A stretch of DNA of 8,392 nucleotides from positions 1 to 8,392 of the forward strand of contig CBDTYW010000167.1 in assembly GCA_965364735.1 (NCBI GenBank). Direction: 5' to 3'. Source of the DNA: CBDTYW01 sp965364735. GTDB lineage: Bacteria > Actinomycetota > Nitriliruptoria > Nitriliruptorales > Nitriliruptoraceae. The translations under genes and the position numbers were made by a program. Of the stretch, positions 1 to 5,603 are shown one piece after another. A model generated the notes under the pieces. It had not been told where the DNA came from. It did no database searches and saw nothing but the letters and a program-made list of their open reading frames with translations. Each line of letters starts with the position of its first letter. Position 1 is the stretch's first letter.

Positions 1-1092
1 AGGCTGCGCTGGCAGGAGGCCGCGACGGCCGTCCGGCGCTTCAAGCGCGTGGAGCTGCTCGGGATCGTGGCGCGCGACCTCGACGGTCAGATCGGTCCGG
101 TCGGCGTCGGTCAGGAGCTGACGGCCCTGGCCCAGGCCTGCATGCAAGCTGGGCTCTCGGCGGTGCTGCAGCGCCTCGCGGCCGAGCGTGACGTCGAGGT
201 CGATGCGCTCCCCGCGAGGGTCACGATCGTCGGGATGGGGAAGTTCGGCGGGCGTGAGCTGCAGTACTGCTCGGACCTCGACGTGCTCTTCGTCCACGCC
301 CCACGCGACGGGATCTCGAGCGCAGATGCGACCGTCTTCGGCAACGTGGTGGCCGAGCGGGTCCTGCGGCTGCTCGCGGAGATCACGCCCGAGGGATCTG
401 CGTTCGAGGTCGACGCCGACCTGCGGCCGGAGGGCCGCAGCGGCCCGTTGTCACGATCTCTGGAGTCGTACGCGATCTACTACGACCGCTGGGCGGAGAC
501 GTGGGAGCGCCAGGCGCTGCTCCGCGCCCGGGTGGTCGCAGGCAGCGAGCCGCTCGGCCGCCGGTTCGAGGATCTGATCGACCCCCATCGGTACGCGGTG
601 GGATTCGGTCAGGCACAGGCGCGCGATGTCCGGGTGATGAAGGCGCGGATGGAGCGTGAGCGCATCCCTCGGCGCGTCGCGCCGACCGATCACCTGAAGC
701 TCGGTCCTGGGGGGCTCTCCGACATCGAGTGGACCGTCCAGCTCCTCCAGATGCAGCACGGCGCGGGAGACCCGCGCCTTCGTACGCCGTCCACGACCCG
801 TGCGCTGGACGGGATCGGCGAGGCGGGGTTGCTGGGTGAGAACGACCTGCGCTGGCTTCGTGACGGCTACGCGCTGATGACCCGGATCCGCAACCTGCTC
901 TACCTGCTCGGTTCCCGCAGCGTTGACGTCCTGCCGCAGAACCCGCTGGAGCTCTCCCGGCTCGCGCGGGCGCTCGAGCTGGGCGAGGGGTCGGCGCAGG
1001 ACCTCGATGAGCTGTGGCTGCGGACCCGACGTCGGGTCCGTCGCGTGACCGACCGGGCCTTCTACGAGATCGATGCTGATGTGACTGGATGA
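1..1092 (+). CDS. glnE: Glutamine synthetase adenylyltransferase, C-terminal part (5' end outside window)
   Basis: The enzyme transfers AMP from ATP to a tyrosine of glutamine synthetase and so lowers its activity when nitrogen is plentiful; the full family protein also carries an N-terminal adenylyl-removing domain. The reading frame is open from base 1, so the gene starts upstream; 363 residues are visible. The nucleotidyltransferase core is clear: GMGKFGGREL at about visible residues 78-87, followed by SDLD (91-94) with the two metal-binding aspartates, DADLRPEGRSGPL at about 138, WERQALLRAR at about 167, and KLGPGGLSDIEW at 233-244. The end, rich in arginine and closing with RAFYEID, matches the usual GlnE C-terminus, so this is the second (adenylylating) catalytic domain. 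A GlnA with the target tyrosine is encoded at 5604-7046, which fits the role. Stop TGA is at 1090-1092. Family assignment is very secure; the missing N-terminal domain cannot be judged. Confidence 0.96.
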   Translation, partial: RLRWQEAATAVRRFKRVELLGIVARDLDGQIGPVGVGQELTALAQACMQAGLSAVLQRLAAERDVEVDALPARVTIVGMGKFGGRELQYCSDLDVLFVHAPRDGISSADATVFGNVVAERVLRLLAEITPEGSAFEVDADLRPEGRSGPLSRSLESYAIYYDRWAETWERQALLRARVVAGSEPLGRRFEDLIDPHRYAVGFGQAQARDVRVMKARMERERIPRRVAPTDHLKLGPGGLSDIEWTVQLLQMQHGAGDPRLRTPSTTRALDGIGEAGLLGENDLRWLRDGYALMTRIRNLLYLLGSRSVDVLPQNPLELSRLARALELGEGSAQDLDELWLRTRRRVRRVTDRAFYEIDADVTG

Positions 1093-1124
1093 GCGGAACG
1101 CACACGCGTGCGGCGGCTCGGTCG

Positions 1125-1144
1125 TAGGATCGCGGTTCGACGAC
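1125..1144 (+). promoter_or_regulatory. Candidate promoter element before the CHASE kinase
   Basis: TAGGAT at 1125-1130 resembles an actinobacterial -10 box and lies 30 bases before the TTG start at 1161. No good -35 box is visible. The box is followed by TCGCGGTTCGACGA, identical to 14 bases in the same position behind a TAGAGT box upstream of the dehydrogenase (minus strand, 3920-3901). TAG at 1125-1127 is also the in-frame stop that sets the upstream limit of the kinase gene. Inferred from sequence pattern only. Confidence 0.35.
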
Positions 1145-1160
1145 CCTGGACCGATTCCTG

Positions 1161-3059
1161 TTGTCCGATCCCGATGCTGAGCCGCCACGGCATCAACGGC
1201 TCTGGCGTTGGTCTCTGCCGGTCTGGGTGACGTTGGTCGTCGGCCTGGTCTCCACGGCAGCGGTGCTCACCTTCGTCGTGACGTCGGTGCGCGCGGACGC
1301 TGACGCGCGCTTCGCCGCGGCGACCGCCCGGGTCTCCGACCAGATCACGTTCGGCTTCGATCGCTACGCCAGCCGGTCGATCGATGCCAGCGTCATCGCG
1401 TTCGACCGTGATCGGCCGATCAGCCAGCAGAGCTGGGAGCGGGCGCTGGACTTGACGACGCCTGCGGACGGCCTCCCGGGAATCGCGGCGACGGCGCTCA
1501 GCCTCTGGGTCGAGGCGGATGACGTCGAGTCATTCCTCGAGCGTCGACGCACCGTCGACCCGGACTTCACCTTCACCCCGACGCCCGGCGCCGAGGGGTA
1601 TGCGGTCATCGTCGTCACCCACCCGCTGGAGCCGAACCGAGTCTCGGTCGGGTTCGACATCCTGACGAACCCCCTCGCCGGGGCAGCCGTGCTCGATGCG
1701 GCAGCGGCACGGGCGCCTCGGCTGAGCGAAGCTCTGTCGTTGGTGCAGGACCAAGGGGGACAGACCGGGATCGTTCTCTACACGCCCATCTTCCGGAGCG
1801 ATGCACAGATCTCTGACGGCGTCGCCGGCGACCTCTTCGGCTGGGCCTCCGGGGTCTTCCGTGGTCAGGCGCTGATCGACAACCTCGGAGCATGGCCGGC
1901 GGGTGTCCGCTTCGTCCTGAGCGATGAGGTGAACGGTGAGCTCGTCGAGATCGGTCGGCATCCCGCAGAACATGGCCCGTCGGACGAGGTGATCCGCACC
2001 ACCACGCGCGAGATCCAGGTGTTCAACCAGCAGTGGACGCTGGTCGCCGAGGGGCTCCCGGAGCTCGTGAGCGACACGGACCAGGCCGCGCCGTGGATCA
2101 CCCTGCTCGCGGGGCTGGTGCTCACCGGGTTGCTCACCTGGCTCGTTGGACTCACGACGTCGCTGCGTCATCGCGCAGAGGTGAAGGTCGGAGAGCGCAC
2201 CGCGGCGCTGCACCGCGCGAACGCGGCGCTCGAGGAGCGCAACGTCGAGCTCATCGAGGCGGCCCGGCGTGCGGCGGACGCGAACTCGGCCCTCGAGATG
2301 GTGAACGAGGAGCTCGGTGAGGCCAACGAGCAGCTGCTCGGCGCGAACGAGGTCAAGGACGACTTCCTGGCCATCGTGAGCCACGAGTTCCGGACTCCGC
2401 TGACGGTCATCCGGGGCTTCGCCTCGACGATCCTGAACTCCTACGGGACAGCCGGTCTGCCGGACGCCGTGATCGACGCCCTGCACCGCATCGACCGCAA
2501 CGCTCGCCGGCTCAACTCGCTCGTTGATGACCTGCTCATCGCCGCGCGCATCGAGCGTGGGGTGATGGCTCCGCGCCCTCGCCAGGTCGAGATGTCGTTG
2601 ATGCTCTCGGAGGCGGCAGAGGAGTTCACCACGACCGGCAAGCTGGTCCGCTCGGCGGCGACGCGCGACCTCATCGCCCACGCGGACCCCGGACACCTCA
2701 ACCGCATCATCATGAACCTGCTCGCGAACGCCAGCAAGTACGGAGCGCCGCCGTTCGAGCTGACCGGTCGACGAGCCGCAGACGGCTCCGGCGCGGTCGA
2801 GATCTGTGTGATCGACCACGGCGTCGGCGTCGAGGATGACTACCGAGATGCGCTCTTCGATCGGTTCACCCAGGGCGACGAGGGAATGACGCGGAAGGCT
2901 CAAGGAGTCGGGATCGGTCTGTTCATCTCCCGCGAGCTCGCCGTGATGAACGGCGGGACGTTGCGGTACGAGCACACCCCCGGCGGCGGAGCGACGTTCG
3001 TTCTGAAGGTGCCGACCGTTCCACCGATCGGGGTGCCGGCGACGACCCCGACGACCTGA
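1161..3059 (+). CDS. CHASE-domain membrane sensor histidine kinase
   Basis: Predicted inner-membrane sensor kinase of 632 residues, half of a two-component system. Order: short cytoplasmic tail; TM1 about 18-42; extracytoplasmic CHASE-type sensor about 65-300, with the characteristic GIAATALSLWVEADD, VTHPLEPNRVSVGFDI and ALSLVQDQGG segments; TM2 about 311-333; coiled coil 343-398; HisKA with phospho-acceptor His408 (SHEFRTPL); then HATPase_c with N-box NLLANASKY (519-527), G1 DHGVGV (552), F-box LFDRF (565-569) and G2 GVGIGL (582-587). All catalytic boxes look intact. The CHASE ligand cannot be told from sequence. The start is TTG at 1161: an in-frame TAG at 1125 excludes anything much longer, and starts further in would cut TM1. 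Its ribosome site (TGGA at 1147-1150) is weak. No response regulator is visible on either side, so it is an orphan within this window. It ends 7 bases from the convergent dehydrogenase stop. Confidence 0.93.
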   Translation: MSDPDAEPPRHQRLWRWSLPVWVTLVVGLVSTAAVLTFVVTSVRADADARFAAATARVSDQITFGFDRYASRSIDASVIAFDRDRPISQQSWERALDLTTPADGLPGIAATALSLWVEADDVESFLERRRTVDPDFTFTPTPGAEGYAVIVVTHPLEPNRVSVGFDILTNPLAGAAVLDAAAARAPRLSEALSLVQDQGGQTGIVLYTPIFRSDAQISDGVAGDLFGWASGVFRGQALIDNLGAWPAGVRFVLSDEVNGELVEIGRHPAEHGPSDEVIRTTTREIQVFNQQWTLVAEGLPELVSDTDQAAPWITLLAGLVLTGLLTWLVGLTTSLRHRAEVKVGERTAALHRANAALEERNVELIEAARRAADANSALEMVNEELGEANEQLLGANEVKDDFLAIVSHEFRTPLTVIRGFASTILNSYGTAGLPDAVIDALHRIDRNARRLNSLVDDLLIAARIERGVMAPRPRQVEMSLMLSEAAEEFTTTGKLVRSAATRDLIAHADPGHLNRIIMNLLANASKYGAPPFELTGRRAADGSGAVEICVIDHGVGVEDDYRDALFDRFTQGDEGMTRKAQGVGIGLFISRELAVMNGGTLRYEHTPGGGATFVLKVPTVPPIGVPATTPTT

Positions 3060-3066
3060 CCCGCAA

Positions 3067-3888
3067 TCAGTCGTTCAACGCTCTGGCCGCCATCTTCGCG
3101 ACGAGCGGCTGGTAGGCGGAGCCGAGGACGCGCTCCATGATGCGGGCAGCGCGGGCGTCGGCCCCGATGAGCACGCGACGTCGACCCTTGAGCGCCCCGC
3201 TGACGATGAGCCGCGCCGCTCTCTCGGGCGTGGTGAAGGCCACCTTCTCGAAGGTGTCGATGAGGTCGAACCGCGCGTCCTCCGCGGTGATCCTGGCCGT
3301 GCGCGCGAGGTTCGTCTTGACGCCGCCGGGATGGACGCAGGTCACGCGGACGGGGTGGCCAGCTGCCTCGAGGTCCATCGCCAGCGACTCGGAGTAGCCG
3401 CGGACCGCGAACTTCGCCGCGGAGTACCCCGACTGCATCGGGGCGCCCATGAACCCGAGGATGCTCGACAGGTTGACGAGGTGACCGTCACCGGAGGCGA
3501 TGAGGGCCGGGAGGAACGCCTGGCAGCCGTTCACGACCCCGAAGAAGTCGATCCCGAACACCCACTTCAGGTCATCGATCGCGTCGTCCATCGCGCTGCC
3601 GGCCAGGTTGACGCCGGCGTTGTTGATGACGATGTCGACGCGGCCGAGCTGGTCGACGACGTCGTCGGCGTGCTCGAGCATCGCGGTCTCGTCCGAGACA
3701 TCGACGACCTCTGCGATGACGGTCGCGCCTTGTCGCCGGACCATCTCTGCGGTCTCAGCGAGCCCGTTGACGTCAACGTCGCTGATCGCCACCGACGCAC
3801 CGCGCACGGCGAGCTCGATCGCCAGCGCCCGTCCGATGCCGCTCGCGCCGCCGGTGACGACGCCGACCCGTCCGTCCATCTGGCCCAT
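3067..3888 (-). CDS. Classical short-chain dehydrogenase/reductase (SDR)
   Basis: Cytoplasmic NAD(P)-dependent oxidoreductase of the classical SDR family, 273 residues from the ATG at 3888. Visible in order: cofactor loop TGGASGIG (12-19); an aspartate run SDVDV after the second beta strand (about 36-40), which usually favours NAD(H) over NADP(H); NNAG (89-92); catalytic Ser142, Tyr155 and Lys159 (GYSAAK); and HPGGVKTNL (about 186), the usual post-catalytic segment. The substrate is unknown. The tail, with GRRRVLIGADARA and a final stretch of about 30 residues, resembles broad-specificity alcohol or acetoin-type SDRs common in actinobacteria, but that is not enough to name a substrate. GTG at 3891 directly precedes the ATG; GGAG at 3898-3895 lies 6 bases before the ATG but only 3 before the GTG, so ATG is preferred. 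It is divergent from the DoxX gene and convergent with the kinase. The family is certain, the specific function is not. Confidence 0.93.
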   Translation of the reverse strand: MGQMDGRVGVVTGGASGIGRALAIELAVRGASVAISDVDVNGLAETAEMVRRQGATVIAEVVDVSDETAMLEHADDVVDQLGRVDIVINNAGVNLAGSAMDDAIDDLKWVFGIDFFGVVNGCQAFLPALIASGDGHLVNLSSILGFMGAPMQSGYSAAKFAVRGYSESLAMDLEAAGHPVRVTCVHPGGVKTNLARTARITAEDARFDLIDTFEKVAFTTPERAARLIVSGALKGRRRVLIGADARAARIMERVLGSAYQPLVAKMAARALND

Positions 3889-3894
3889 CACGTG

Positions 3895-3899
3895 CTCCC
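3895..3899 (-). promoter_or_regulatory. Ribosome binding site that decides the SDR start
   Basis: On the minus strand GGGAG is followed by CAC, GTG, ATG. The spacing from GGAG is 3 bases to the GTG (3891) and 6 bases to the ATG (3888), so the ATG is the better start. Confidence 0.55.
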
Positions 3900-3926
3900 G
3901 TTCGTCGAACCGCGACTCTAGGCTCG

Positions 3927-3948
3927 CCAGCCCTTCCCCGACGGCTGG
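3927..3948. repeat. Inverted repeat in the DoxX leader
   Basis: CCAGCC (3927-3932) and GGCTGG (3943-3948) form a perfect 6-bp inverted repeat with a 10-base spacer. The right arm runs into the only purine-rich candidate ribosome site (GGA, 3947-3949), 7 bases before the DoxX ATG. It could be an operator or a leader hairpin that limits translation, or chance in G+C-rich DNA. Confidence 0.35.
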
Positions 3949-3956
3949 ATCGACAG

Positions 3957-4439
3957 ATGGACGCTGGGCTCTTCGTGCTGCGGATGCTCGGCGTCGTCTA
4001 CGCGCTCCACGGCTTCCAGAAGCTGTTCGGCTGGTTCGGCGGTGGCGGTCTCGACGGCACCGCGTCCTGGTTCGACTCCATCGGGTTCCGGCCCGGCCGC
4101 CGCGCTGCGATCATGGCGGGGGCGTCGGAAGTCCTCGGCGGCCTCGGCATCGCCGTCGGTCTGCTCGTCCCGATCGCCGCTGCAGCCGTGCTCGGCACGA
4201 TGACCGTCGCGGCGAAGGTCAACCACGAGGACAACGGGTTCTGGTCCGCGAAGAAGGGCTGGGAGTACAACCTCGCCCTGATGCTCTGGGCAGCCGGCCT
4301 CGCGATGACCGGCCCTGGCGCCTGGTCGCTCGGCCACCTGCTCAGCTTCGAGATCGCGTCACCCGCGGTCGGCGCCGCCGCGATCGTCGTCGGCATCGGC
4401 GGCGGCCTCGCCCAGCTCGCCGCCCGTCAGGACGTCTGA
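3957..4439 (+). CDS. DoxX-family small integral membrane protein
   Basis: A 160-residue hydrophobic protein of the DoxX/DoxD superfamily, with four or five predicted membrane segments (about 5-25, 50-70, 72-87, 102-118 and 135-155). Family signatures are clear: HGFQKLFGWFGGGGLDGTASWF near the N-terminus (18-39), GASEVLGGLGIAVGLL (55-70) at the second helix, then NHEDNGFWSAKKGWEYNL (89-106) before the third or fourth helix. DoxX proteins are poorly understood; members have been linked to thiosulfate:quinone oxidoreductase in archaea and to redox-stress membrane complexes in mycobacteria, but nothing here ties this copy to either. The start ATG at 3957 has only a weak ribosome site. Divergent from the dehydrogenase, with which it may share control. 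Its stop is 11 bases from the convergent lipoprotein stop. Length is usual for the family. Confidence 0.92.
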   Translation: MDAGLFVLRMLGVVYALHGFQKLFGWFGGGGLDGTASWFDSIGFRPGRRAAIMAGASEVLGGLGIAVGLLVPIAAAAVLGTMTVAAKVNHEDNGFWSAKKGWEYNLALMLWAAGLAMTGPGAWSLGHLLSFEIASPAVGAAAIVVGIGGGLAQLAARQDV

Positions 4440-4469
4440 GCTGGCGCCTCTCACCAGGCGGCGTCCAGC
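4440..4469. terminator. Possible hairpin at the DoxX/lipoprotein convergence
   Basis: GCTGG (4440-4444) plus CGCCT (4445-4449) can pair with AGGCG (4456-4460) and CCAGC (4465-4469) across a 6-base loop, giving 10 pairs with a 4-base bulge. It starts right after the DoxX stop and extends into the last codons of the lipoprotein gene. There is no T-run on either strand, so it would be at best an atypical terminator. Confidence 0.3.
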
Positions 4470-5512
4470 GCCCCGGAGAGGGCGATGTTCCCGCGGCGGC
4501 CCTGTCCTTGCCAGCCGACGTGTCCGTCGCTGTAGGTCGTCAGCAGCCACGTGTGCGTGCGGTCGTACTGCTGGCCGACCACGTGTCCGTCGAGCGTGAA
4601 CTCCGCCTCACGGATGCCCTCGCCAGGCTGGACGAGCACCCCGGTCGCAGGCGTTGCTCCCGCTTCCTCGAAGATCAGGGTGTCCTGCTCGCTGACGATG
4701 AGCTTGCCGTCGGCACGGAACGCTGGAGCGATCCAGCCGACGCTGTCGTCGCCCGAGCTCAGGACCCCAGCGTTGTCGAGGTCGGTGCTCGACGACCCCA
4801 GGTCGACGATCAGCATCCTGGCCTGCTCGCCGCCCGGTGGGAACCACGGCACCGCCATGAGCGTGCCGTCCGGCGAGATCGCGGGACGTCCGAGCCCGCC
4901 CGCCTCGAAGCTGTCGATCTCGTCGTCGAACGCGTATCGGCGTTCCTCCCCGGAGCCGTCGATGGCAGCGACCACGACCGAGGCGAACTCGACGCGGGCC
5001 ACGAGGTCGCCGCCCACCGCGGGGGCGAGCCCGAACAGCCCGATGCCGAACTCCTCGCCGCCGTCGCTCAGGTCACGGACCTGCACGTGGCCCACGGCCG
5101 GCTCGCAGCAGACGTCGACGAACACGAGGCGCCCGTCGTCACCGACGGCGATCGCGGACAGGTAGGCCCCGATCTCCTCATCGACGGTGGGGTCGTCGAA
5201 GGTGGCGATCGTGCCGATCACGGGCGGCGGATCGTTGTTGCGGTTCGTCGCGACGATCTCGAGTCGCCCGTCGTCCCACGCGATCACGGCGCGCAGCGGC
5301 GGGGTCCCCGGGATCGGTTCGGGCAGCGGCTCCACGACCTGCGACGGCCCGCCGACCGTCGGCACCGAGGTGGGTGTCGAAGACGGCGTCGCCGTCTCGG
5401 TGACCGTCACCGTCGCCGACGGCGCCGCCGTGGGCTCGGTGGTCCCGCCCCCGCAGGCCGCCGACATCAGGGCAACAGCCAGCACCGTCGTCGTCATCGA
5501 GCTTCGTCGCAT
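4451..5512 (-). CDS. Secreted lipoprotein, probable beta-propeller (TolB/WD40-like), function unknown
   Basis: A 353-residue predicted lipoprotein. The N-terminus MRRSSMTTTVLAVALMSAAC is a lipoprotein signal peptide with acylated Cys20 (lipobox SAAC), followed by GGG and a Thr/Ser/Pro-rich tether at about 24-55, as in many actinobacterial surface lipoproteins. The rest repeats a pattern of hydrophobic strand, acidic residue plus DG turn, hydrophobic strand: WDDGRL (about 79), GDDGRLVFV (124-132), SPDGTLMAV (213-221), RADGKLIV (266-273) and TLDGHVVG (306-313). This is typical of propeller blades. A vicinal cysteine pair lies in VCCEPA (134-139). No enzyme motif is recognised, so a binding or scaffold role outside the membrane is inferred. 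Start ATG at 5512 is supported by a GGGGA 5 bases upstream. The gene runs in the same direction as glnA but is separated from it by a strong hairpin. The specific function is unknown. Confidence 0.88.
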   Translation of the reverse strand: MRRSSMTTTVLAVALMSAACGGGTTEPTAAPSATVTVTETATPSSTPTSVPTVGGPSQVVEPLPEPIPGTPPLRAVIAWDDGRLEIVATNRNNDPPPVIGTIATFDDPTVDEEIGAYLSAIAVGDDGRLVFVDVCCEPAVGHVQVRDLSDGGEEFGIGLFGLAPAVGGDLVARVEFASVVVAAIDGSGEERRYAFDDEIDSFEAGGLGRPAISPDGTLMAVPWFPPGGEQARMLIVDLGSSSTDLDNAGVLSSGDDSVGWIAPAFRADGKLIVSEQDTLIFEEAGATPATGVLVQPGEGIREAEFTLDGHVVGQQYDRTHTWLLTTYSDGHVGWQGQGRRGNIALSGALDAAW

Positions 5513-5554
5513 CCGTGTCCCCGTCCTGATCGTGACACGCAGCCAACCAGAACG

Positions 5555-5588
5555 ACGGAACCGAGCGCCGCATGGCGCTCGGTTCCGT
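5555..5588 (-). terminator. Perfect 15-bp hairpin downstream of glnA
   Basis: The arms ACGGAACCGAGCGCC (5555-5569) and GGCGCTCGGTTCCGT (5574-5588) are fully complementary around a GCAT loop. The hairpin begins 15 bases after the glnA stop codon on the minus strand and lies before the lipoprotein gene, so it most likely ends the glnA transcript. The sequence after the stem (minus strand CGTTCTGGTTGG) has only scattered T residues rather than a run, which is common in high-G+C actinobacteria. Confidence 0.75.
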
Positions 5589-5603
5589 GGCTGTCGGTCC
5601 TGC

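Larger units (their letters stand above)
3892..3956. promoter_or_regulatory. Divergent SDR/DoxX control region with overlapping -10 candidates
   Basis: This 65-base gap must hold the promoters of both divergent genes. On the plus strand TAGGCT at 3919-3924 lies 33 bases before the DoxX ATG. On the minus strand TAGAGT at 3920-3915 lies about 27 bases before the dehydrogenase ATG. The two boxes share the TA step of CTAG at 3918-3921, so polymerase could occupy only one at a time. The minus-strand box is followed by TCGCGGTTCGACGA, which recurs in front of the CHASE kinase. No convincing -35 box is present for either direction. Inference from pattern only. Confidence 0.4.

Noticed and set aside
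1099..1112. Hairpin CGCAC-ACGC-GTGCG just after the glnE stop.
   Set aside because: It has only 5 base pairs and no T-run; it is too weak to call a terminator in G+C-rich DNA.
1530..2975. A 481-residue minus-strand open frame within the CHASE kinase gene.
   Set aside because: It is opposite a complete kinase with all catalytic boxes and shows no recognisable protein feature.
3067..4439. A new redox system formed by the SDR and DoxX genes.
   Set aside because: The genes are divergent and share only a promoter gap; there is no fusion, overlap or known pairing to support a joint function beyond speculation.
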